Positions 25,416 through 33,045 of a DNA stretch of 33,828 nucleotides are shown here, piece by piece; position 1 is the stretch's first letter; the number at the start of each line of letters is the position of its first letter. A program made the translations under genes and the position numbers. Origin of the DNA: Rhizobium sp. (GTDB taxonomy: Bacteria; Pseudomonadota; Alphaproteobacteria; Rhizobiales; Rhizobiaceae); contig JARXAK010000137.1 in NCBI GenBank assembly GCA_029865885.1, forward strand, positions 1 to 33,828. Direction: 5' to 3'. Under the pieces are notes generated by a model that did not search any database, was not told the origin of the DNA, and saw nothing but the letters and a program-made list of their open reading frames with translations.

Positions 25416-25449
25416 ACCGGATGATTTGCGCTTTCGCGGGTCATCCGGT
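25416..25449 (+). terminator. Hairpin between ileS and the lipoprotein gene
   Basis: ACCGGATGA (25416-25424) pairs perfectly with TCATCCGGT (25441-25449) across 16 bases, 21 bases after the ileS stop. AAAA rather than a T tract follows, so it is at most a partial terminator or an RNA-processing hairpin. Confidence 0.4.
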
Positions 25450-25542
25450 AAAACTGCCTGAAATTGGCCGAAATCGACCGGCAGTGCTGGTCGCGAGTAT
25501 TCGGCACGACTGATAAAACTGCGGCGAGGCTGGTAGGCATTC

Positions 25543-26175
25543 ATGAATTCGGCATATCTGTTCAGAGTTGGCCTCGGTCTGGTTGGTCTTTTCGGCGTCA
25601 CGGCGGGTTTGTCCGGCTGCGTCGGCAGCCCGACCTATGGCACCGACAAGACGGCGATGGAGCAGCTGGTGGACGACGTCGGCTCGGCCGTGTCGCTGGC
25701 ACCGCGCGAGCCCGCCAACAAGGGCACCAAATACAATCCGCGTCCTGAACTCGTTCTGCCGCCAGGCGGTGCGCAGACGGCCGGGCTTGTCGCGCCCCAG
25801 GCGTCGGTGGCCAACCGCGAGAACAATCCGCAATGGGTGGAATCGCCGGAAGAGTCACGTGAACGCCTCGTGGCCGAGGCCGACGCCAATGCTGACAACC
25901 CGCGTTACCGTTCGCCGCTGCTCGCCGGTTACGGCACGGCAGGCACCATGACCGAGACGCAGAAGTGGCAGGCCTTCCGCGACGCCCGTCAGTTGCAGAA
26001 GGGCGCCTATCTCGACCAGCGTCGACTCCTGTCCGACCCGCCGTCCGTCTACCGTCAGACCCAGGACGTTGCACTGTCCGATCTCGGCGAGCCGGAACAG
26101 AAGAAGGAAAAGCGCCGCAAGAAGGAAGCCAAGGCCGCCCGGCAGGGCAGTTCCTGGTGGATGCCTTTCCAATAA
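25543..26175 (+). CDS. Conserved lipoprotein of unknown function
   Basis: A 210-residue predicted lipoprotein. The signal peptide (about 1-25) ends in the lipobox LSGC, so Cys26 should be lipidated. The mature part is polar, with VLPPGG, a region with ENNPQWVESPEESRERL, a SPLLAGYGTAGTMTETQKWQAFRDARQ segment and a strongly basic tail (KKEKRRKKEAKAARQ) before SSWWMPFQ. I cannot assign a function. It lies 147 bases downstream of ileS, with a hairpin in between and a terminator after it, so it may be partly co-transcribed with ileS. Confidence 0.8.
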   Translation: MNSAYLFRVGLGLVGLFGVTAGLSGCVGSPTYGTDKTAMEQLVDDVGSAVSLAPREPANKGTKYNPRPELVLPPGGAQTAGLVAPQASVANRENNPQWVESPEESRERLVAEADANADNPRYRSPLLAGYGTAGTMTETQKWQAFRDARQLQKGAYLDQRRLLSDPPSVYRQTQDVALSDLGEPEQKKEKRRKKEAKAARQGSSWWMPFQ

Positions 26176-26199
26176 GCGCCTTTCAGAACAGCACATACC

Positions 26200-26228
26200 G
26201 GGGCAGGGCGGCAACGACCTGCCCTTTT
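26200..26228 (+). terminator. Rho-independent terminator after the lipoprotein gene
   Basis: GGGCAGG (26201-26207) pairs with CCTGCCC (26218-26224) around a 10-base loop, followed by TTTT. It ends 15 bases before the GNAT start codon and closes the ileS-lipoprotein unit. Confidence 0.75.
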
Positions 26229-26243
26229 GCTTGAGGTCTACCC

Positions 26244-26726
26244 ATGCCCTTTACCATCCGCCCCGCCACACCCGAAGACGCCTCTGTTATTCTCGGCTTC
26301 ATCACCGAACTTGCCGTCTATGAAAAAGCCGGCCATGAGGTGGAGGCGACCGAGGAGACGATCCGCGCCTCGATCTTCGGCGACGGCTCGGTCACCGAAG
26401 CGGTGATCCTCGATCATGACGGGCACCCAGCCGGTTTTGCCGTCTGGTTCTACAATTATTCCACCTGGCAGGCGAAGAACGGCCTTTATCTTGAGGATCT
26501 CTACGTTTCGCCAGATCATCGCGGATCGGGTGCAGGCAAGCTCCTGCTCAAGCATTTGGCCAAGGTTGCGGTCGACAAGGGCTGCGGCCGTTTCGAATGG
26601 AGCGTGCTCGACTGGAACGAGCCGGCAATCCGCGTCTATGACGCTGTGGGTGCCGAACCGCAGACCGAGTGGATCCGTTACCGGCTGTCGGGCGACAGAC
26701 TGAAGGCCTTCGCCGCTGCCGATTGA
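26244..26726 (+). CDS. GNAT N-acetyltransferase, SSAT-like
   Basis: A 160-residue acetyl-CoA-dependent acetyltransferase. The GNAT core is complete: FTIRPATPEDASVILGFI at the N terminus, LYLEDLYVSPDHRGSGAGKLLLKHLA (motif A, acetyl-CoA pyrophosphate loop RGSGAG), and FEWSVLDWNEPAIRVYDAVGAEPQTEWIRYRL. The C-terminal pattern is that of the spermidine/spermine or thialysine acetyltransferase subgroup, so a polyamine or similar amine is a likely substrate (inference). GAGG lies 8-9 bases before the ATG. Confidence 0.92.
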   Translation: MPFTIRPATPEDASVILGFITELAVYEKAGHEVEATEETIRASIFGDGSVTEAVILDHDGHPAGFAVWFYNYSTWQAKNGLYLEDLYVSPDHRGSGAGKLLLKHLAKVAVDKGCGRFEWSVLDWNEPAIRVYDAVGAEPQTEWIRYRLSGDRLKAFAAAD

Positions 26727-26740
26727 AGCGCGGGATTACA

Positions 26741-27061
26741 TCATTCCTCGTTCTCGACCGTGCGGGCGACGAGCGCCATGTGCATCGCCTGCAGGGCTGG
26801 GGCTATGAAGGAGATCCACAAGAGCGCCATGTCCCGCTCCGCATGGTCGTGTCGTGAAAAGACGAAGATCACCCCGATGAGGCAAAGCATCAGCAGCGGA
26901 GTTGCCGCGACCGCGATCAGGCGCGGTGCCCGCCAATTGACGTTGCCGCTTGTCGACCACTGCATCGGCAGCCGGGCGACACCCGGTGCCACGTTGCGAT
27001 AGGCCCAGATCGCAATGCATGCCATTGCCCCGATTGAAACGGCGAGCACGACATAGACCAT
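26741..27061 (-). CDS. Small membrane protein, DUF1648-like
   Basis: A 106-residue protein with three or four hydrophobic segments (about 1-20, 49-69 and 80-98). The stretch LPMQWSTSGNVNWRAPR after the first helix resembles the PxHxxxxGxxD-type loop of DUF1648 domains (SdpI-related membrane proteins); the match is loose. AGGAGA lies 6 bases before the ATG at 27061. The ATG overlaps the tadA stop by one base (TGATG), so it is translated from the tadA mRNA. Function unknown. Confidence 0.78.
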   Translation of the reverse strand: MVYVVLAVSIGAMACIAIWAYRNVAPGVARLPMQWSTSGNVNWRAPRLIAVAATPLLMLCLIGVIFVFSRHDHAERDMALLWISFIAPALQAMHMALVARTVENEE

Positions 27062-27513
27062 CAATCTCTCCTGTCCTGGAAGAAGCTGCGCATCATGCCC
27101 CCGGCCTCGGTTTCGCGAATGCCGGAATAGACTTCGGGTATGTGGTGGCAGGTCGGTTGCTGGTAGAAGCGCACACCATTCTCCACTGCCCCGCCCTTGG
27201 GGTCCTGCGCAGCATAGTAGAGTCGGCGGATGCGGGCAAAGGAGATCGCCGCCGCGCACATGGTGCAGGGTTCAAGCGTCACATAGAGATCGGCTTCGAC
27301 CAGGCGCTCGTCGCCCACGGCAGACGCCGCGCGCCGGATGGCCAGAACCTCCGCATGGGCGGTGACATCGTTGAGCGCCCGCGTCTCGTTGCCGGCCCTG
27401 CCGAGGATCTCACCATCGCGCACGACCACGGCGCCGATCGGAACCTCGCCCCGTGCGCCGGCGGCACGCGCCTCTTCAAAGGCCGCCTCCATGAAGCCGT
27501 TTGTCTTCCCCAT
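27061..27513 (-). CDS. tadA: tRNA-specific adenosine deaminase
   Basis: Converts A34 to inosine in the anticodon of tRNA-Arg(ACG). The 150-residue product has the cytidine-deaminase zinc site: HAEV (His ligand and catalytic Glu) and EPCTMCAAA (two Cys ligands), with GEVPIGAVVVRDGEI and the C-terminal VYSGIRETEAGGMMRSFFQDRR. I prefer the ATG at 27513 (GGAAAG about 7 bases upstream); one at 27528 would add five residues. It diverges from the pseudouridine synthase gene. Confidence 0.95.
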   Translation of the reverse strand: MGKTNGFMEAAFEEARAAGARGEVPIGAVVVRDGEILGRAGNETRALNDVTAHAEVLAIRRAASAVGDERLVEADLYVTLEPCTMCAAAISFARIRRLYYAAQDPKGGAVENGVRFYQQPTCHHIPEVYSGIRETEAGGMMRSFFQDRRD

Positions 27514-27582
27514 GCACGAACTTTCCACTTAACCAGAGCCGCGCGACCTGATACGACAGCCCAAACCACAGGCAAACAGCAA

Positions 27583-29625
27583 ATGACATTCAAAGACAAG
27601 TCCAGGCGTCCGGGGGCAAAGTCCACCGACCGCAGCGGCAAGCCGCAAACCAGAAAGCCGTCCGCACGCTCGGCCGAACAATCCGCAGACAAGCCCGCGA
27701 CGAAGCCCGCCCGCGCTCCGCGCGCCGCAGCCCCCGCGACCGACGATACCGTGAAGCCTGAGCGCATCTCCAAGCTGCTCGCGCGCGCCGGCGTCGCATC
27801 CCGCCGCGATATCGAGCGCATGATCATGGAAGGCCGCGTTTCCGTGAACGGCAAGGTGCTGGACAGCCCAGTGCTGAACGCCACGCTCGCCGATACGATC
27901 GAGGTCGATGGCCAGCCGATCCGGGGCATCGAGCGCACGCGTCTGTGGCTCTACCACAAGCCGGCTGGCCTGGTGACCACCAATGCCGATCCGGAAGGTC
28001 GCCCGACGGTCTTCGAAAACCTGCCGGAAGAACTGCCGCGCGTCATGTCGATCGGCCGTCTCGACATCAACACCGAGGGCCTGCTGCTTCTGACCAATGA
28101 CGGTGGTCTCGCGCGCGTTCTGGAACTGCCGACGACAGGCTGGCTGCGCCGCTACCGCGTGCGCGCCTATGGCGAGGTCGACCAGCCGGCGCTCGACGCG
28201 CTGAAGGAAGGCATTGCCGTCGATGGCGTGCTCTATGGCGCGATCGATGCGACGCTCGACCGCAAGCAGGGCCACAATGTCTGGATCACCATGGGGCTTC
28301 GCGAAGGCAAGAACCGCGAGATCAAGAACGTGCTCGGCGCGCTCGGCCTCGAGGTCAACCGCCTGATCCGCATCTCCTACGGTCCCTTCCAGCTCGGCGA
28401 CCTGCCGGAGGGCAAGGTGCTTGAGGTCCGTGGCCGCATGCTGCGTGACCAGCTCGGTCCCCGCCTGATCGAGGAATCCAAGGCCAATTTCGACGCCCCG
28501 ATCTATTCGCATGGTGTCGAGACCGATGAGGAAGAGGCGGCAACGCCGGCCAAGAAGCCCGGCCGCGAGCCAAAGGCAGAGTGGGGCCGCGAGGCCCGGC
28601 CCGCCGAGAAGAAGCGTGCGCCGAAGGACTGGTCCGACAAGGGCGACCGCCGCGAGCGGGCTCTGGATCGCCTCGACACGCGCCGCGACGATGGCAAACC
28701 CGGCGACAAATTCGGTGACAAGCCGAAGCGCGCGACTGCCAATACCAAGGGCCGCACCGCCAATGTCTGGATGGCGCCCGGCGCCCGTCCGCTCGGCGAA
28801 AAGGCAGCCGCTGCTGCTGCCCGTCGCAAACCCGATCCGCGTGGGCCAAAGCCCGCCGACCGCTTCGATGACCGCCCGACCTCGACGGTCCAGATCACCC
28901 GCGCCCGTGACGAAGAGGGCGACTGGATCCGCGCCGACGGCCCCGACAAGAAGCCCGGCTTCCGCGACGGTGGCCGTGACGAAACGCGTGGTGGCTTCGG
29001 CGCCCGTCCGGCCCGCCGCGACGGTGACGATCGCGCACCCCGCCGTGAAGGTGCGGATCGCGGCCCGCGCCGCGAGGGCACGGATCGTGGTCCGAAGCGT
29101 GACTTCGGCGACCGCGCCGAACGTGCACCGCGTCGTGAAGGTGAAGACCGTGGCCCGCGCCGTGAGGGAGCAGATCGCGGCCCGCGCCGCGAGGGAGCAG
29201 AACGCGGCCCGCGCCGCGAGGGAGCAGACCGTGGCCCGCGCCGCGACTTCGCCGATCGTGGCCCGAAGCGTGATTTCGGTGATCGCCCGCCCCGGGATGA
29301 CCGCCCCCGTGATGATCGCCCCCGTGACGATAGACCCCGGGATGACCGCCCGCGCGGCGAGCGTCCGTTTGGCGACAAACCGCGCGGCGCAAAGCCGGCT
29401 GGCAAGTCTTTTGGCGATCGGCCCTTTGGTGACAAGCCGGCAGGCAAGTCATTCGGCGGTAAGCCATCGGGCAAACCCGCTGGCAAGTCCTTCGGCGGCA
29501 AGCCTGGTGGCGGCAAAAGCTTCGGCGGCAAGCCAGGCGGACGTGCCCCCGGTGGCCCGCGCGCCGGTGGCCCGGGCGGCAAACCCTCGGGTGGCCGCAG
29601 CGGCGCCCCCAAGGGCAAGAGGTAA
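27583..29625 (+). CDS. rluB: RluB-type pseudouridine synthase with long repetitive C-terminal tail
   Basis: Predicted 23S rRNA pseudouridine synthase of the RsuA/RluB/RluF group. The 680-residue product has a basic N-terminal extension (1-60), an S4 RNA-binding domain (about 64-110, ERISKLLARAGVASRRDIERMI) and the catalytic domain (about 120-300) with GRLDINTEGLLLLTNDG, whose Asp is the nucleophile, and GLREGKNREIKNV. Residues about 310-680 are a disordered, highly charged tail: PRREGADRG-like units (485-570), RDDRP units (about 570-590) and GKSFGGKP units (about 600-660), ending KGKR. E. coli RluB is under 300 residues, so the tail more than doubles the protein. Frames opposite the tail are also open but are composition artefacts. 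rsmD follows after 6 bases. Confidence 0.92.
   Translation: MTFKDKSRRPGAKSTDRSGKPQTRKPSARSAEQSADKPATKPARAPRAAAPATDDTVKPERISKLLARAGVASRRDIERMIMEGRVSVNGKVLDSPVLNATLADTIEVDGQPIRGIERTRLWLYHKPAGLVTTNADPEGRPTVFENLPEELPRVMSIGRLDINTEGLLLLTNDGGLARVLELPTTGWLRRYRVRAYGEVDQPALDALKEGIAVDGVLYGAIDATLDRKQGHNVWITMGLREGKNREIKNVLGALGLEVNRLIRISYGPFQLGDLPEGKVLEVRGRMLRDQLGPRLIEESKANFDAPIYSHGVETDEEEAATPAKKPGREPKAEWGREARPAEKKRAPKDWSDKGDRRERALDRLDTRRDDGKPGDKFGDKPKRATANTKGRTANVWMAPGARPLGEKAAAAAARRKPDPRGPKPADRFDDRPTSTVQITRARDEEGDWIRADGPDKKPGFRDGGRDETRGGFGARPARRDGDDRAPRREGADRGPRREGTDRGPKRDFGDRAERAPRREGEDRGPRREGADRGPRREGAERGPRREGADRGPRRDFADRGPKRDFGDRPPRDDRPRDDRPRDDRPRDDRPRGERPFGDKPRGAKPAGKSFGDRPFGDKPAGKSFGGKPSGKPAGKSFGGKPGGGKSFGGKPGGRAPGGPRAGGPGGKPSGGRSGAPKGKR
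29035..29355 (+). repeat. Degenerate 27-bp and 15-bp coding repeats in the rluB tail
   Basis: DNA encoding the tail is a run of degenerate units: about nine 27-base units around CGCCGTGAAGGTGCGGATCG (29035-29280), then five 15-base units around GATGACCGCCCC (29281-29355). Units differ mostly at third codon positions, which indicates selection on the peptide rather than a recent expansion. It is not a CRISPR array: units have no unique spacers and stay in frame. Confidence 0.85.
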
Positions 29626-29631
29626 GCCGGC

Positions 29632-30192
29632 ATGCGCATCGTCGGCGGTGAGTTTCGTGGCCGCACCCTGGCCACGCCGAAGTCGAATGACATAAGGCCG
29701 ACCGTCGACCGGACGCGCGAGAGCCTGTTCAACATCCTGGCGCACGCCCATCCGGGCGTGCTCGACGGCACCCGGATCCTCGATCTCTTCGCCGGCACCG
29801 GTGCCGTTGGCATCGAGGCGCTGTCGCGCGGCTGCAAATCGGCGCTGTTCGTCGAAAACAGCGTCGAAGGCCGTGGCCTGCTCTGGGAAAACATCGACGC
29901 GTTCGGCCTGCATGGCCGCGCGCGCATTCTGAGGCGGGACGCGACCGATCTTGGCCCGTCGAACAACATCGACGCTTTCGAGCTGCTGTTTGCCGATCCG
30001 CCCTATGGCAAGGGTCTCGGCGAAAAGGCTTTGTTGTCGGCCCATCGCGGTGGCTGGCTGGCAAAGGACGCCCTCGTCATCCTCGAGGAGCGGGCCGATG
30101 TGCAGGTCTCCGTCGATCCGGTCTTTGCCTTCATCGAGGAGCGCACCTTCGGTGACACGAAAATGTACTTCTTTTCCTATAGGCCGTCCTGA
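29632..30192 (+). CDS. rsmD: 16S rRNA (guanine966-N2)-methyltransferase
   Basis: SAM-dependent methyltransferase that modifies G966 of 16S rRNA during 30S assembly. The 186-residue product has the family start MRIVGGEFRGRTLATP, RPTVDRTRESLFNIL, motif I LDLFAGTGAVGIEALSRG and the catalytic DPPYGKGLG. It begins 6 bases after the pseudouridine synthase stop, so two rRNA modification genes appear to be one operon; this pairing is common in Rhizobiales. Confidence 0.96.
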   Translation: MRIVGGEFRGRTLATPKSNDIRPTVDRTRESLFNILAHAHPGVLDGTRILDLFAGTGAVGIEALSRGCKSALFVENSVEGRGLLWENIDAFGLHGRARILRRDATDLGPSNNIDAFELLFADPPYGKGLGEKALLSAHRGGWLAKDALVILEERADVQVSVDPVFAFIEERTFGDTKMYFFSYRPS

Positions 30193-30219
30193 TCCCATTC
30201 TCGGACAAAGGACCGGCCC

Positions 30220-31095
30220 ATGGATCTCGTCGCTGAAACGCCCATTCCCTCCAATGCCGTGAAAGCTGATCCGACGATCGGCCTGGCACTCGGGGCAGGG
30301 GGCGCACGCGGCTTTGCCCATATCCCGGTCCTAGAAGTCTTCGACGAACTCGGCATCAAGCCGGCGCTGATTGCCGGCGCCTCCATGGGCGCAATCCTCG
30401 GCGCTGGTTATGCCGCCGGCATGAGCGGCCGGGACATCCGGGACTATGCGCTGGAGCTGGCCGACAACAGAGGTCTCGTTCTCAACCGCTTCTGGAGCCT
30501 GCGTCCCGCCAGCATTCGTGCGCTTGGCGGTTTCCGGCTTGGCCAGTTCAATCTGCCGCGCCTGCTGCGCGCCTTCCTGCCGCCGCAGATCCCGGAGAGC
30601 TTCGCCGAACTCAACCTTCCGCTGACCGTCATCGCCACCGATTACTACGGCCAGTGCGAAATGGTGCGAAGCGAGGGCGACCTCTATGAGGCGCTGTCGG
30701 CATCGGCTGCCATCCCGGCGCTTTTCGCGCCTGTGACCATCGGTGGCCGTCTGATGATCGACGGCGGCATCTTCAACCCGGTGCCCTATGACCACCTCGT
30801 CAGCAAGACCGACATCATGGTCGCCATCGATGTCATCGGCGCGCCGGAAGGCGACGGCTCATTGATGCCCAATCGCATCGACAGCCTCTTCGGCGCCGCC
30901 CAGCTGATGATGCAGTCGCATATCGCGCTGAAGATGAAGATCTGCCAGCCGGACATCTACATCAGGCCGGAGGTCAACAGCTACAAGGTCCTCGACTTCT
31001 TCAAGGCTCGGCAGATCCTCGAGATCTGCGACCGCCTGAAGGACCCGCTGAAGCGGGATCTCGCCGCCCGCATCGAGGATTTCGTCCGCCGCTGA
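30220..31095 (+). CDS. Patatin-like phospholipase, RssA-type
   Basis: Predicted Ser-Asp dyad lipid acyl hydrolase of 291 residues. The oxyanion loop is GAGGARGFAHIPVLE (about residues 25-39), the nucleophile elbow is GASMG (about 53-57), and the catalytic Asp is in MIDGGIFNPVPYD (about 185). The length and pattern match the RssA/YchK group. AAAGGA lies before the ATG at 30220, 27 bases after rsmD, so it may belong to the same operon. It ends 3 bases from the convergent antiporter gene. Natural substrate unknown. Confidence 0.92.
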   Translation: MDLVAETPIPSNAVKADPTIGLALGAGGARGFAHIPVLEVFDELGIKPALIAGASMGAILGAGYAAGMSGRDIRDYALELADNRGLVLNRFWSLRPASIRALGGFRLGQFNLPRLLRAFLPPQIPESFAELNLPLTVIATDYYGQCEMVRSEGDLYEALSASAAIPALFAPVTIGGRLMIDGGIFNPVPYDHLVSKTDIMVAIDVIGAPEGDGSLMPNRIDSLFGAAQLMMQSHIALKMKICQPDIYIRPEVNSYKVLDFFKARQILEICDRLKDPLKRDLAARIEDFVRR

Positions 31096-31098
31096 CGG

Positions 31099-32910
31099 TC
31101 AGGTGGCCGGCGCCTCCTGGTCGGCATCGACCGACTGGATCGGTTTCTTCGGCTTGATCAGAGGCTCCGGATTCACCGGCCGCTTGTGCATCAGTTCGCG
31201 ACCCGCGAGAATCCCCTCCTGCGGCTGCAGCCTCAAGCGCTCTTCGTCACGGCGGCGGATGTCCTCGCCGATCTCATAGGCCTCGTCCTCCGTCGCTCCC
31301 AGGCCCTCCAGGGTCCGGCGCCCGAAAAGCAGACCCGACTCGAAGGTCTCGCGAAGTTCGTATTCCACATCCCTGGCGCGAAGCTCCAGACTGTGCACCC
31401 GGTCATAGGCGCGTACGAACAGGCGGACATCGGGATATTCGGAGCGGATGAGATCAACGATCTTGTCGGTAATCTCTTTTTTGTGCGTGCAGACGGCGAC
31501 GATCTTCGCTTTTTCGATGCCGGCCGCGCGCAGCATGTCGAGCCGCGTGCCGTCGCCGAAATAAATGCGAAACCCGAATGTCGCCGCCTGGCGCACCCGG
31601 TCCGGGCTATCGTCGAGGATCGTGACGTCGCGCCCGCTTGCCAGCAGGATCTGGGCGGCGATCTGCCCGAAGCGCGAGAAGCCGATCATCAGAACGCCGG
31701 AGCCGGCGCCCTCGAAATCCTCCTCCATCTCCTCTGTGTCCCCCGCCGTCTCCCGCACCAGGAGGCGCTGGCCGATCTTGGCGGTCAGCGGGGTCAGCGC
31801 CATGGACAGCGTGACGATCGAGATCAGCAGGGACGACTGAGCCCCCGAAAACAGGCCGGCCGTCGCAGCCGTGGTGAACAGAACGAAGCCGAATTCGCCA
31901 CCCTGCGGCAAGAGCATGCCAATCCGGATGGCGTCGTTGCGCGAAGAGCCCGATATGCGGCAGATCGCATAGATGACCAGCGCCTTCACCGCCATCAGAA
32001 CGGGCACGGCGATGGCAATCAGAACCAGGTTGTCGACGATGACCTGCAGCTCCATCGAAAGTCCGACCGCGATGAAGAAGAGGGCCAGCAGCAGTCCGCG
32101 GAACGGTTCGATATCCGCCTCCAGCTCGTGGCGATAGGAGGATTCGGCCAGCATGACACCGGCAAGGAACGCGCCCATCGCCATGGAGAGCCCGGCCACC
32201 TGCATCAGATAGGCCGATCCCAAGACGACGAAGAGCGCTGCTGCAATCATCACCTCACGGGCCCCTGTGCGCCCGATGATCTGGAACATCGGGGTGAGCA
32301 GATAGCGACCGGCAAGGATCACCCCGATCACCGCAGCCACCGCGATCCCGACCTGGATGAACGGGGATTGCTGCGCCTCGCCACCCGGTGAGCCGAGAAT
32401 GGACACCATGGCCAGCAGCGGCACGATGGCGAGATCCTGGAACAGCAGGATGGAAAAGGACCGCTGCCCGTAGCGGCTGTTCATGTCGCCATAGTCCTCA
32501 AGCAGCTGGAGGGCGAAGGCGGTGGAGGAAAGGGCGAGGCCGAAGCCCGCGACCAGCGCCCCGCGCCAGTCGACCACCCCGACCGCAAGCACCAGTGCGG
32601 TCAGCACCAGACCCGTGAGCATGACCTGCGAGGTTCCCAGCCCAAAGATGTCGCGGCGCATGTGCCACAATCGGCTGGGCTTGAGCTCCAGTCCGATGAT
32701 GAACAGCAGCAGCACGACGCCGAGTTCCGCGACCGCGAGGATTTCGCCCGAGCCACCGATCAGGTTTAACACCGGACCGATGATCACGCCGGCTGTCAGG
32801 TAACCGAGCACGGTTCCAAGTCCGAGCTTGCGGAAGATCGGGGCGGCGATGACCGCTCCTCCGAGAAGAAGCAGCGGTTGGGCGAACAGGGCTTCGGTTG
32901 CGCTGGCCAA
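31099..32910 (-). CDS. KefB/KefC-type cation:proton antiporter (CPA2) with TrkA-N domain
   Basis: Predicted potassium efflux system of 603 residues. Residues about 1-390 hold 12-13 membrane segments with family motifs (LGLGTVLGYLTAGVIIGP, ELGVVLLLFIIGLEL, LALSSTAFALQLLED, RSFSILLFQDLAIVPLLAM, GAFLAGVMLAES, LLPQGGEFGFVLF). A Rossmann TrkA-N/RCK domain follows (about 415-530: VLMIGFSRFGQIAAQILLASG, TILDDSPDRV, FGDGTRLDMLRAAG). An acidic linker (EEMEEDFEGAG) joins them. The start codon is TTG at 32910, supported by GAGGAGA six bases upstream. No ancillary KefF/KefG-type gene is adjacent. Confidence 0.92.
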   Translation of the reverse strand: MASATEALFAQPLLLLGGAVIAAPIFRKLGLGTVLGYLTAGVIIGPVLNLIGGSGEILAVAELGVVLLLFIIGLELKPSRLWHMRRDIFGLGTSQVMLTGLVLTALVLAVGVVDWRGALVAGFGLALSSTAFALQLLEDYGDMNSRYGQRSFSILLFQDLAIVPLLAMVSILGSPGGEAQQSPFIQVGIAVAAVIGVILAGRYLLTPMFQIIGRTGAREVMIAAALFVVLGSAYLMQVAGLSMAMGAFLAGVMLAESSYRHELEADIEPFRGLLLALFFIAVGLSMELQVIVDNLVLIAIAVPVLMAVKALVIYAICRISGSSRNDAIRIGMLLPQGGEFGFVLFTTAATAGLFSGAQSSLLISIVTLSMALTPLTAKIGQRLLVRETAGDTEEMEEDFEGAGSGVLMIGFSRFGQIAAQILLASGRDVTILDDSPDRVRQAATFGFRIYFGDGTRLDMLRAAGIEKAKIVAVCTHKKEITDKIVDLIRSEYPDVRLFVRAYDRVHSLELRARDVEYELRETFESGLLFGRRTLEGLGATEDEAYEIGEDIRRRDEERLRLQPQEGILAGRELMHKRPVNPEPLIKPKKPIQSVDADQEAPAT

Positions 32911-32993
32911 GTCTATTCTCCTCGTTTTCCGACTGTGGGCGGACTTCTTGGGCCCCTATGCCGGGCTCGTGAATGGAAAAGCCCGAACCGCCC

Positions 32994-33022
32994 TTGATGC
33001 CCCTTGTAAGGCACAATAAATG
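32994..33022 (+). promoter_or_regulatory. Possible promoter of the pmbA-like gene
   Basis: TTGATG (32994-32999) and TAAATG (33017-33022) are 17 bases apart, 23 bases before the ATG at 33046. It is a moderate match to a housekeeping promoter in the divergent gap to the antiporter gene. Confidence 0.3.
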
Positions 33023-33045
33023 GAGCGGGAAGGAAAGGCCAACCT

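Noticed and set aside
29035..29355. Regularly spaced repeats that could suggest a CRISPR array
   Set aside because: Units are in-frame coding repeats without unique spacers, and no cas gene is nearby.
28503..29969. Long open frame of 488 codons on the minus strand opposite the rluB tail, and a 394-codon plus-strand frame at 28511-29695
   Set aside because: Both are by-products of the low-complexity GC-rich repeats; products are Ser/Arg/Pro-rich with no fold signature, while the real frame continues from a conserved enzyme.
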